Shown: positions 1 through 7,405 of the stretch, piece after piece
How the letters are laid out: each line of letters opens with the position of its first letter
Numbering within the stretch: the first letter of the stretch is position 1
Assembly (NCBI GenBank): GCA_020348925.1
Contig: CP070758.1
Coordinates: forward strand, 1,923,603-1,942,325
Origin: Gemmatimonadota bacterium
GTDB taxonomy: Bacteria; JBHIER01; G020348925
Length of the DNA stretch: 18,723 bases
Reading direction: 5' to 3'
Program-made: the position numbers and the translations under genes
The notes under the pieces: model-generated
What the model saw: only the letters and a program-made list of their open reading frames with translations
Database searches by the model: none
Told to the model about the DNA's origin: nothing

Positions 1-198
1 CATGAGATCGATGAGGATGAGGTCGTAGGGCGATTCTTTCGCTTTGGCCAGGCCCTCGTTTCCGTTCTCGGCCGTCTCGACCTCGAACCCTTCGCTCTGG
101 AGAATCCGACGACAGCCTTCGCGAATACCGCGTTCGTCATCGACGACGAGGATGCGTTCTTTTTCCTTCGTTGATTGGGTCGGTGTGGAGTTACTCAT
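1..198 (-). CDS. Response regulator, N-terminal receiver part (cut by window edge)
   Basis: Only the first 66 residues are in the window; the gene continues past base 1. The visible part is a CheY-like receiver: the strand-1 motif ILVVDDE gives the acidic pair D20/D21, and LILIDLM at 60-66 puts the phospho-acceptor at D64. The start is the ATG at 198-196. An in-frame stop lies about 20 bases upstream, and no strong Shine-Dalgarno is visible. It lies 68 bases downstream of the receiver-only gene (683-267) and the hydrogenase-like kinase, on the same strand, so it is probably the output or relay partner of that kinase. The receiver resembles those of NtrC-type sigma-54 activators, but the output domain is outside the window, so the class is not established. 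Confidence 0.85.
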   Translation of the reverse strand, partial: MSNSTPTQSTKEKERILVVDDERGIREGCRRILQSEGFEVETAENGNEGLAKAKESPYDLILIDLM

Positions 199-266
199 GG
201 CATTGATACGTAATATTTACAAGGTCGTGAGCACCATGTGGACTATTGGATCGTGCTGATGCCGGC

Positions 267-683
267 CTATTCCGATGCCCCCTCTTCCTCCGTTTTTTCC
301 AAGAGTTTTTCGATTCTCGCCACCAGCTCGGTCGGTAAAAGCGGTTTTTCGGCAAAGTCGTCGGTCTTCATCCAATAGCCATCCTCCTCCAGAGAGAATT
401 GATAGCCGGTGGCATCCGCCACGGAAGTCAGCATGAGAATGGGAATGTGTTTGAGGTTCGGATCCGCTTTCAAATTTTTCGCAAAGGTGAATCCCGAATC
501 ATGCTTCTCCATCATCAGATCGAGTACTATAGCGTCCGGCCGTTCCAGTTTGACCGTCTCGAGACCTTCTTTGCCGCTGAAAGCGGTGACGACCTCATAG
601 CCCTGATGTTCCAGAACCGCTCTGTTCATGTCCACGAAATCGACATCATTATCGACCAGCAAAATTTTCGATTTTTTTCCCAC
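267..683 (-). CDS. Stand-alone receiver-domain response regulator
   Basis: This 138-residue protein is a single CheY-like receiver with no output domain. The acidic pair is D11/D13, the phospho-acceptor is D55 (IVLDLMM), the switch Thr is T86 (MLTS) and the conserved Lys is K113 (AEKP). It probably takes a phosphate from the kinase encoded immediately upstream and acts by protein contact or as a relay intermediate. The start is a GTG at 683-681. Its Shine-Dalgarno (GGAGGAG) lies inside the last codons of the kinase gene and only 2 bases separate the kinase stop from this GTG, so the two genes are likely translationally coupled. The segment between T86 and K113 is longer than in CheY and contains a charged WMKTDDF stretch. 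A loop like this is seen in receivers next to this type of kinase (from memory; check by search). Confidence 0.9.
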   Translation of the reverse strand: MGKKSKILLVDNDVDFVDMNRAVLEHQGYEVVTAFSGKEGLETVKLERPDAIVLDLMMEKHDSGFTFAKNLKADPNLKHIPILMLTSVADATGYQFSLEEDGYWMKTDDFAEKPLLPTELVARIEKLLEKTEEEGASE

Positions 684-685
684 CG

Positions 686-2746
686 TTAGACTCCTCCTAT
701 CATGGCGGGGCTTTCGTTCCCCGTAACAGTATGCATCAGCCTTGCGTCCCCCTCCTCAAGCACTGGGAGCGTCATAATAAACGTTGACCCTACTCCGATC
801 TCACTGCGGACATCAATGGTTCCGCCGTGGCGATCGATAATCCCGTAGGCGATGGCGAGGCCAAGGCCTGTTCCCCTCTCCTTCGTCGTGAAAAAAGGAT
901 CGAAGAGTTTGTTCAGGGTCTCTTCGGGAATTCCGGGCCCTGTATCGGTCACCGCTATTTCGACCCTTTTTCTGTCTTGCAGAAGTTTCGTTCGAACCCT
1001 CAATTCTCCCGCTCCCTCCATGGCTTGTGCTCCGTTGAGGATAATATTCAAGAAGACCTGTTTCAATTGAGCCGCGTCGACGAACATGGTCGGGAGAAGG
1101 GGATCAAGCTCCTTCTTTAACGTGACGTTAAAGAACAACGATTGATTCTGAATAAGACCGAATACATCATCGATGATGGCATTGAGATTGATCATGCCGG
1201 GTTTGAGCACTGTCTCCCTGGCGAAGCTCAGGAGGCCCTTGACGATCTCCTTGGCTCTGGCCGACTCCTCAATGACCATCTGTAAATCCTCTCTCCTGGG
1301 ATCGTCCTCTTCCAAGCTCTTCATCATCATGTGGGAGAAGATTGTAATCGTTCCCAGGGGATTGTTGATCTCGTGGGCGACACCTGCGGCCAATTGTCCG
1401 ATGGAGGCGAGCTTTTCCGTTAGTATGAGCTGCTGGTGGGCCTGTTCCAATTCATGGTGCGCCTGTTGCAGCTCTTTATGGGAAACCTCCAGCTCTTCGT
1501 AAATCTTTCTCGATTGTTCCAACAGATAGGGGAGGCACATCTCTATCTCCGCCAGTCCCTGGAGGACGGCTATGGCCTTTTCGCGGCAGGTGCGGTAACC
1601 GCAGGCCTCGCAGTCGAGGTTGTTGTAAGGTTCCGTCTTGTTGATTTTTTCGAGGACTTCTTGAATCTCCTCCTCCGAAGGGACGGGCAACTTTACATCC
1701 TGAACCGTGAATTCACGGTGAAGATCGAGAGGTGAGAATCGGTCCATTTCTTGTTCGGTGCGTTCGGAATCCTGATGGGCGGTCTCTTCTTTCGTATAGT
1801 GGGCTACAATCTGTCGCCCCCCCAGGATGGAGATATCCTTGTCCCGGATGGGGCCGTCGATGCAGCCTTCGCAGAAGAGCACGTCGAGGAACTTGAGCGA
1901 CACAGACCCGGATTGAATCTGGTGAATGGCTCGCCCTGAGCGATATTTTCCCGCTGTGATGCTGACTTCCTCGTTCGTCACATCAAAATGCACCCCGATA
2001 CTCTGCAGGAGTCCTCCGGAAACAGCCGTCATCCGCGCCAGATAGGGTTTGGGGCCGTCGAATTCCGACTCCTCTAAAGTTTCCCGCTCTATCTCCTGTT
2101 CATCCAATAAGTTTTTAATCTCATAGAAGGTAATAACCTGATCGACAAATCCGGCCACATGCGGGTCCTGTATTTCCCCGATGCGGGCCATACATGGACC
2201 GATATAGACGACCTTGGCCTCAGGATCGTATTTTTCCTTGATCACTTTACCCAGAGCGATCATGGGGGAGACGATGGGCGCCAGGTTCCGCACCAGCTCC
2301 GGTGCAAACTTCTCGATGTAGGACACGATGGCCGGGCAGAAAGAAGATATGATCGGACCTTCCGTATGGTTCTGGAGCACGTTTCGATAGGCCCTGCAGA
2401 CCAGTTCGGCCCCGAAGGCCACCTTCCATACTTCATCGAAACCGAGGGTCTTCAAGGCCGATACCAGTTGCCTCGGGGTGCCCTGGTCGAGGATGGCGGG
2501 GAATGACGGATCGAGACAGGCGATGGTCTTCACGTCACTCTGGAGGTACTGGAGAACTTGTGAGATACCGGTCCTGTAGCTCCGAGCATTCTGCGGACAG
2601 ATTTTTACGCAACTCCCGCACAGGATGCACCGCTCCTCGATGGTTATGACACAGCTCTTTGAAATTTTGATGGCATTTGCCGGGCAGGTTCGAACGCAGG
2701 AATAACACCGCCTGCATCTGTCCCCCACCGTATAAATCGTGGCCAT
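686..2746 (-). CDS. Hydrogenase-like Fe-S sensor histidine kinase
   Basis: This 686-residue cytoplasmic sensor kinase has no membrane segment. Order of parts: a two-cluster ferredoxin domain (C11/C14/C17/C21 and C40/C43/C46/C50); an [FeFe]-hydrogenase large-subunit-like domain (about 70-320); a PF04060-type Fe-S domain (C379, C382, C387, C404); a coiled coil (about 411-445); a HisKA domain with H458 in [10 protein letters not shown]; and an HATPase domain with N571, [15 protein letters not shown] and GTGLGLA. The H-cluster motifs are recognisable but altered: SSFCPAI (C137), GPCMARIGE (C185) and FCEGC (C292/C295). The Cys that passes protons in true enzymes is F136, the motif-2 Lys is R188, and the last pair is CxxC instead of CxxxC. 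It therefore looks like a redox or Fe-S sensor related to the sensory HydS-type hydrogenases rather than a hydrogen-turning enzyme. The start ATG is preceded by AGGAGG, and a sigma-70-like promoter lies just upstream. It leads an operon with two response regulators. Confidence 0.93.
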   Translation of the reverse strand: MATIYTVGDRCRRCYSCVRTCPANAIKISKSCVITIEERCILCGSCVKICPQNARSYRTGISQVLQYLQSDVKTIACLDPSFPAILDQGTPRQLVSALKTLGFDEVWKVAFGAELVCRAYRNVLQNHTEGPIISSFCPAIVSYIEKFAPELVRNLAPIVSPMIALGKVIKEKYDPEAKVVYIGPCMARIGEIQDPHVAGFVDQVITFYEIKNLLDEQEIERETLEESEFDGPKPYLARMTAVSGGLLQSIGVHFDVTNEEVSITAGKYRSGRAIHQIQSGSVSLKFLDVLFCEGCIDGPIRDKDISILGGRQIVAHYTKEETAHQDSERTEQEMDRFSPLDLHREFTVQDVKLPVPSEEEIQEVLEKINKTEPYNNLDCEACGYRTCREKAIAVLQGLAEIEMCLPYLLEQSRKIYEELEVSHKELQQAHHELEQAHQQLILTEKLASIGQLAAGVAHEINNPLGTITIFSHMMMKSLEEDDPRREDLQMVIEESARAKEIVKGLLSFARETVLKPGMINLNAIIDDVFGLIQNQSLFFNVTLKKELDPLLPTMFVDAAQLKQVFLNIILNGAQAMEGAGELRVRTKLLQDRKRVEIAVTDTGPGIPEETLNKLFDPFFTTKERGTGLGLAIAYGIIDRHGGTIDVRSEIGVGSTFIMTLPVLEEGDARLMHTVTGNESPAMIGGV

Positions 2747-3245
2747 AGATGTCCGAGCCTCCTATCTTTGCCGAAAGTCTTAATTTATAATATGTTTCGC
2801 TTGAAGTCAAGATTAAACATAGAGACCCTGAGAAAGAGAATATGGATATCTGTTGGGGAGGTTAATACTTGGAGTTTTTATATTTTAAACTAAATGAGGT
2901 TTCTAAACATGTGGTTTACCCGGTGTTTTTAGAGGGACTGCGAAATCTTTGTTTCGCTTTGGAAAGCGGAGACACATCACCGCACACCATAATTGAGTCG
3001 AAATCGCAGGTTCTGTTCGGGTGGGAGTCACACTTCCGTCCGTTTTCGTTCAATAATGGAGAATTGAGGGGGTGTGTTCGATAGGAATCTCCGAATGAAT
3101 TTGGAGTCTTGAAGATTAATCGGGAAGCTCCTCTCGATGTCTCCTTCAGAGAATCCAACTCCTGTCCCAGCACCATGCATCCCAGCAGCCTTGCTCCTCT
3201 ACTCTCTCTGCATTCTTGCTTCTTGTGTCCGTCTTGTCTCCGAAG
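2747..3245. other. Intergenic region between the kinase operon and the dockerin protein gene
   Basis: About 500 bases with no convincing gene. The left end holds the predicted kinase promoter. A short plus-strand frame starting at a TTG (2869-3084, 71 codons) follows a GGGGAGG, but its product resembles nothing I recognise. A near-palindrome, CTCCGAAT-GA-ATTTGGAG, lies around 3090-3107. No clear intrinsic terminator for the gene ending at 3246 was found. Confidence 0.5.
2782..2810 (-). promoter_or_regulatory. Predicted sigma-70-type promoter of the sensor kinase operon
   Basis: On the minus strand TTGACT (2810-2805) is followed after 17 bases by TAAATT (2787-2782). A TATAAA is also present at a 15-base spacing. 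It ends about 35 bases upstream of the kinase ATG and fits the start of the three-gene operon. This is a consensus match only. Confidence 0.5.
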
Positions 3246-6200
3246 TTACTTGATCATCACCATCCGCTTCGTGGCTGAGAAGTTGCCCGCTTTCATTTGG
3301 TAAAAGTAGACGCCTCCGGGAACCTCGTTCCCTTTCACGTTACGTCCGTCCCAGGTCGCCGTGAAGAAGCCAGGCTCCTTCTCCTCATCCACCAGCGTCA
3401 GCACCTCCTGCCCAATGATATTATAGATTTTCAAGGTAGTGTGGATGGGTGATCTACTATCTGGTATCTGATATCTAATATCTGTGCAGGAATTGAACGG
3501 GGTCGGGTAGTTCTGAGAGAGAGAGTACTCGGAAGGTGTGTGGGCTCGTCTCACGAGAGCCATGAAATGCGTATATTCTTCGGTTGAAAGGAGAGATTCC
3601 AGCGAGTTACAGTACGATAGAACAGCCGGGGAAACAATCGATGGGCAGCCTTTGAGCGGATATTGCGGGTTGATTCCCAGGATAACGTTCACTATGGACA
3701 GAGCGTCCGGGATGCTCACACTTCCATCCCCGTTGTAATCGGCCCTGCACTGTTCACCCGCTGTTGGCTCCGGGAATTGATCGAGAATAATTTGAATACA
3801 CCGTATGGCATCCTGAACATTGATGTCACAGTCCGCGATGACATCTCCTTTGACACAATAGTCGGAAGATACCTCGAAAGCGCACTCGGCCGAAGGGCTT
3901 CGATTTCCGGCCAGGTCGCAGGCCCACACCCAGAAAGTACGAATCCCTTCGGGCAGTTTATTATACGAAACACACTGCGTGGGGAGACACTCAGACGGTT
4001 TTTGGTCAACTCCCACCAGCATGCAGGAAAATCTCAAGCTGTCGTCCGGAGTGTACGTATCCTGGCCGGTAAAACATATCCGGATATTTCCGCAGACCTC
4101 TATGGGATCCTCGGTATAGTCAGCTATGGCGCACGTCGGTTTCGTCACGTCGATACAGAAAGGACCGAAATGGACGACCTCCGGTTCCGTCTGCCAATTC
4201 CCCACAATGTCGACACTTCGAATGTGAAAAAAGTGGCAACCTTCGTTCAGAGTGTGACAGGTGTATTCGATCCCTGCCGGCACAAAATCCGCGGTCGTAT
4301 CGGGCTCTGGGATCGACGTGGAATCGGTATCCCAGAGTATCGAATACCCGAGAAGCCCACATGCATCGGGACCGTCACTGGCATCGACCCACGTGATACA
4401 GACCTCATTTTCGTCGGACCAGACACCGGGTGTATGGCTCACGCCTGCCAAATATTTCGGAGCACCTGGTGGAACCGTATCTTTATAAAATTGTAAGATC
4501 CAGTTCCCCGATCCACCAGCCACATTTCCACAATCATCCTCGGCTTTAAAATGTAAGGAATGACTTCCATCAGACAGGGACAGGAAAAGTGATTCGGCCA
4601 GAGACCAGCTCTTTTGTTCCCAAGAAGCACCTGACCGGTTGGAAAAGAGGGAGGTCCAGAGACCGGAATCGAGCGCGTACCAGCCTTCGTCTAAACCACA
4701 GTTATCATGAAAGCCAAGATAGGGAATGTGTGGCGGACCATTCCAGCAGAGATGTTCAGGGCCGTCGATTTGAAAGGTTGGTACTTCGTCATCGTCAACA
4801 GTCACGTCTTGGGTGCACGTAACGCCGTTCCCTGGTGGGTCAGTCACCGTCCATGTGACAGTAGTTTTCCCCAGGGCGAAGAGGGCAGGGGCATCATTGG
4901 TTACCGTAAGATTCGTATCGCATCGATCGGATACTGCCGGTATCCCGAGGTCAACTGCGCTGGCCGTGCACGCACCCTGATCCGTGTTCACGGTCACGGC
5001 CGCCGGGGGTGTGACGTTGGGCGGTGTGGTGTCTTCGATGGTGATCGTCTGTTGACATTGTGTGCTGTTGCCACCAGCGTCAGTGGCAGTCCAGGTCCGG
5101 CTGACCGCGACCGTACTATTCTCATCGGAATATGTGATGGTCGGATTTTCATCATAATTGTCAGTTGCTGAGGCAGATCCTGTGCAAGTCGGATGGATTG
5201 AGTCACCGCATTCGATGGTGGTGTCGATGGGGCAGGTGATCGCCGGCGGTGTGGTATCGATTATGAATTCCCAAACGCTGCTCCAGTCGCTGTTGTTGGT
5301 GGCGTTATCCCGGGCGAGAGCTTTCCAGTAATAATGACCTTCACCCAACGTGGGCGTGTAGGATGTGCTCGATGTGTAGGCACTTTTCACATAGGGAGTG
5401 GAAAAATCCGGCTCATCATCCATGAGGATTCGGTAGTTCTTGATACCACTGCCAGGTTCAGGTTCGGAGGAGGTGGACCACGTGAGTGTGACATTCATAT
5501 CATTCATATGTGCCCCGTCAACAGGGGATATCAGTGAGGGTGTTTCGGGTGCTGTCGTGTCGTACATGGTTGAATCGTCGCCGGCATCCGGGGTGATCGG
5601 CTCGGTATTGTTCGCGGAGTCAGTGGCCACAGTTTGAAAGTAGTATGGTCCGTCCCCAGAGGGAGGAGTGAAGATGAAAGAGCCTGTGGTGCCGACGGCG
5701 GAATCCCCAGTGCTGTAGATCCACATACCATCAATGTCGTATTTAAAGTAGAGCTTTGTACAGAAAACGCCGCTGCCGACCGAATCGTCCGCCGTCCATG
5801 TTAGATCAATCGTACCGTCGTTGTCATAGTCGGGGGAGGAGCAGCCTGAGGTGGGAGGTGTCGTGTCTATTTCCAGTTCCCAAACTTCGCTCCACTCACT
5901 CTGGTTCCCTCCATTGTCTTTGGCATAGACCCTCCAGTAGAAGTATCCTTCATAGAGTGTGGGTGCATAGTATGTATTCGAGGTGGTATATTCTTTTACA
6001 CGAGGCGCGGTGAATGTCGAGTCATCGTCGATGTAGATACGGTAATTCTTGATACCGCTCCCTCCGGGATCGGCGGGCTCACTCCAGGTGAACACAGGCG
6101 TCACGTCGTTCGTTTTTAAGTGATCGGAAGGTGAAATAAGAGAGGGAGGATCGGGTGGCTGGTCATCAGTAAGAAATTGCCGGTTTTCGTTGCTCGACTC

Positions 6201-6389
6201 TGTCTCAATAGAGACCGTGTCTGAGTATTCATCATACCACAGTGGGGCCATGAGGTTTCCCTCGGTGATCCCTCTCTTCTGGTAGCTCTTCATAGTGCCA
6301 TGACCGGCTGCATGGGTCAAGGGTGCCAGTAAAACCGACACTCCAAAGAACACCAGGAGCGCCGCCAATCTTTCTCTAACGGTGGTCAT
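3246..6389 (-). CDS. Secreted FN3/HYR multidomain protein with dockerin and type IX-like sorting tail
   Basis: This 1047-residue exported surface protein has a signal peptide at 1-28 (hydrophobic LLVFFGVSVLLAPL, then THAAG). Two closely similar FN3-like modules (about 82-180 and 283-382) share PSLISP, SGIKNYRI and the W-E-IDTTPP end, and are separated by a third beta-sandwich module. Two HYR (hyalin-repeat) modules follow (about 380-532), then Cys-rich Ig-like modules to about 840. A type I dockerin (about 847-907) has a canonical second calcium loop (DYNGDGSVSIPDA) and a degenerate first one (DVIADCDINVQDA). The last ~94 residues are a type IX / FlgD-like tail with QNYPTPFN, LKIYNIIGQEV, WDGRN and GGVYFYQM. 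Most of its 32 or so cysteines lie after residue 380, suggesting disulfides. The start ATG follows AAGGAG by 8 bases. It is monocistronic in appearance. Catalysis is not evident; a structural or adhesive role is inferred. Confidence 0.9.
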   Translation of the reverse strand: MTTVRERLAALLVFFGVSVLLAPLTHAAGHGTMKSYQKRGITEGNLMAPLWYDEYSDTVSIETESSNENRQFLTDDQPPDPPSLISPSDHLKTNDVTPVFTWSEPADPGGSGIKNYRIYIDDDSTFTAPRVKEYTTSNTYYAPTLYEGYFYWRVYAKDNGGNQSEWSEVWELEIDTTPPTSGCSSPDYDNDGTIDLTWTADDSVGSGVFCTKLYFKYDIDGMWIYSTGDSAVGTTGSFIFTPPSGDGPYYFQTVATDSANNTEPITPDAGDDSTMYDTTAPETPSLISPVDGAHMNDMNVTLTWSTSSEPEPGSGIKNYRILMDDEPDFSTPYVKSAYTSSTSYTPTLGEGHYYWKALARDNATNNSDWSSVWEFIIDTTPPAITCPIDTTIECGDSIHPTCTGSASATDNYDENPTITYSDENSTVAVSRTWTATDAGGNSTQCQQTITIEDTTPPNVTPPAAVTVNTDQGACTASAVDLGIPAVSDRCDTNLTVTNDAPALFALGKTTVTWTVTDPPGNGVTCTQDVTVDDDEVPTFQIDGPEHLCWNGPPHIPYLGFHDNCGLDEGWYALDSGLWTSLFSNRSGASWEQKSWSLAESLFLSLSDGSHSLHFKAEDDCGNVAGGSGNWILQFYKDTVPPGAPKYLAGVSHTPGVWSDENEVCITWVDASDGPDACGLLGYSILWDTDSTSIPEPDTTADFVPAGIEYTCHTLNEGCHFFHIRSVDIVGNWQTEPEVVHFGPFCIDVTKPTCAIADYTEDPIEVCGNIRICFTGQDTYTPDDSLRFSCMLVGVDQKPSECLPTQCVSYNKLPEGIRTFWVWACDLAGNRSPSAECAFEVSSDYCVKGDVIADCDINVQDAIRCIQIILDQFPEPTAGEQCRADYNGDGSVSIPDALSIVNVILGINPQYPLKGCPSIVSPAVLSYCNSLESLLSTEEYTHFMALVRRAHTPSEYSLSQNYPTPFNSCTDIRYQIPDSRSPIHTTLKIYNIIGQEVLTLVDEEKEPGFFTATWDGRNVKGNEVPGGVYFYQMKAGNFSATKRMVMIK

Positions 6390-6573
6390 ATCGCTCGCTC
6401 CTTCGGAATAGGGTTATGGGGTTCGGAAGAGAAACGTGCTAAGCTTCATATTCTTCCTGGATTATTCAGAAAATCATCATGAATGGAACGGAATGCGAAC
6501 ATTTTGTCGAGTTCAAATGAATATTGGTTTTGAGCGTCGTTCCACGGCACTGTCCACGATTCTGTACTCTGTC

Positions 6574-6635
6574 ATTCCTGGTTTATCCCGGAATCCCCCT
6601 CATTGAGAATCCCTTGTGCACATCGAGGGGATTCC
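6574..6635. repeat. REP-like double inverted repeat
   Basis: Two overlapping hairpins. The first is ATTCCTGG-TTTAT-CCCGGAAT at 6574-6594 (7 of 8 pairs). The second pairs GGAATCCCCCTC (6590-6601) with GAGGGGATTCC (6625-6635), which is 11 pairs with one bulged C. The GTCATTCC...GGAATCC pattern resembles dispersed REP-type repeats common in environmental genomes. That resemblance is from memory and only one copy is in this window. Confidence 0.5.
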
Positions 6636-7160
6636 CTGTAATAAATACGGGGTGGGCTCTGCAGGAGTCTATCCCGAACGTGTTGCGGGACAGGACTGAC
6701 AGTTTTTGTTTTTCTCGACGCATTATCCAGGTATTACATCCCAGAAGTGTATTTTTTGACGAAACGAAACGACAACACCACGTACGTTTGAGAGGCCGGT
6801 TTGTCGGTGCTGAGACTCGTTTTGAAGCTCGTAAATAGGGAACGGAGGCTCGTAAGACAAAACCCTTGACAGCCATACGCACCGAACTTCGAGTATCGTC
6901 AGCCCAAACCAGGCATCCTTGATCCCAAAAGTACTGGTAGGAGAAAGCGTGGCAGCTGAATCATACGACTCTTTTGACAACAACTGCGCCCTGTTCAAAT
7001 TCACACGATTGAAGAGAGACTCTTCCTCTTACAGGAATTAATTTCGAATACATGGCTATGATAGTCAATCTTCTTTTGATTGTCAAGGATTTTATGATGT
7101 GTTTTTTGAGATAAGTTCATAGAAGTGGAACAAGGGGGTGGTGAGATGGAGATGTGAGGG

Positions 7161-7184
7161 TGAGTGTCTCACTGAGACGACTCA
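7161..7184. repeat. Near-perfect palindrome
   Basis: TGAGTGTCTCA and TGAGACGACTCA flank a single central C. The arms give 11 pairs with one bulged G. It sits about 240 bases beyond the 3' end of the cytochrome gene, within the repeat-rich region. It could be an operator-like site or part of a dispersed repeat. Confidence 0.45.
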
Positions 7185-7249
7185 ACATGGGATACAAATT
7201 CGAAGCGTGGAATGCGAAAAACGGGAATTTCGGAGGTGACAACAAAGGG

Positions 7250-7378
7250 AGGGCACGTGTCCTCACAAGCCGATACGAAATGAATATCCTCATCAACAAT
7301 TCCGTCAGGATGACAGAATAATGGAGGGCGAGGGTTTTCGCGAGCCGAAAAATCGGCTCGACGGTGTCTTGCCCTCCC
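7250..7378. repeat. Dispersed-repeat-like element with strong stem-loop
   Basis: Two directly repeated blocks begin GGAGGGC at about 7250 and at 7323, each followed some 13 bases later by AAGCCGA or GAGCCGA. The second block contains a perfect 8-bp hairpin, CGAGCCGA-AAAA-TCGGCTCG (7341-7360). Around it GGAGGGCGAG (7323-7332) pairs with CTTGCCCTCC (7369-7378), giving 10 pairs with one G-T. It lies just past the stop of the octaheme cytochrome gene, so the stem may protect or end that transcript. It lacks the T tract of an intrinsic terminator in the minus-strand direction. Confidence 0.55.
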
Positions 7379-7405
7379 AGCAAGTATCAAGGTCTGAGTT
7401 CGCTC

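Larger units (their letters stand above)
6390..7405. other. Gene-free 1-kb region with several inverted repeats
   Basis: No frame here looks coding: the open frames overlap on both strands and match nothing I recognise. It holds the inverted repeats listed separately at 6574-6635, 7161-7184 and 7250-7378. The right part is the 3' flank of the octaheme cytochrome gene and the left part the 5' flank of the dockerin protein gene. It looks like a landing zone for REP-like dispersed repeats. Confidence 0.6.

Noticed and set aside
2869-3084. 71-codon TTG-started frame behind GGGGAGG in the kinase upstream region
   Set aside because: The ribosome site is fair, but the product is unrecognised, the start is rare, and the frame points toward the promoter-free end of an opposing gene. 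Kept only as a remote possibility.
3663-4496. 277-codon plus-strand open frame opposite the dockerin protein
   Set aside because: It is antisense to a clear multidomain protein, and its sequence is low in recognisable structure and consistent with a codon shadow.
7021-7080. CAATC-TTCTTTT-GATTG stem near 7064-7081 as a terminator
   Set aside because: It has only five pairs, is AT-rich, and is far from any gene end.
7117-7390. Minus-strand open frames in the repeat region past the cytochrome
   Set aside because: They span inverted repeats, overlap each other in different frames, and have no family match.
6390-7405. CRISPR array or non-coding RNA in the 1-kb gap
   Set aside because: The repeats are inverted and unevenly placed rather than regularly spaced direct repeats, and no known RNA family fold or tRNA was recognised.
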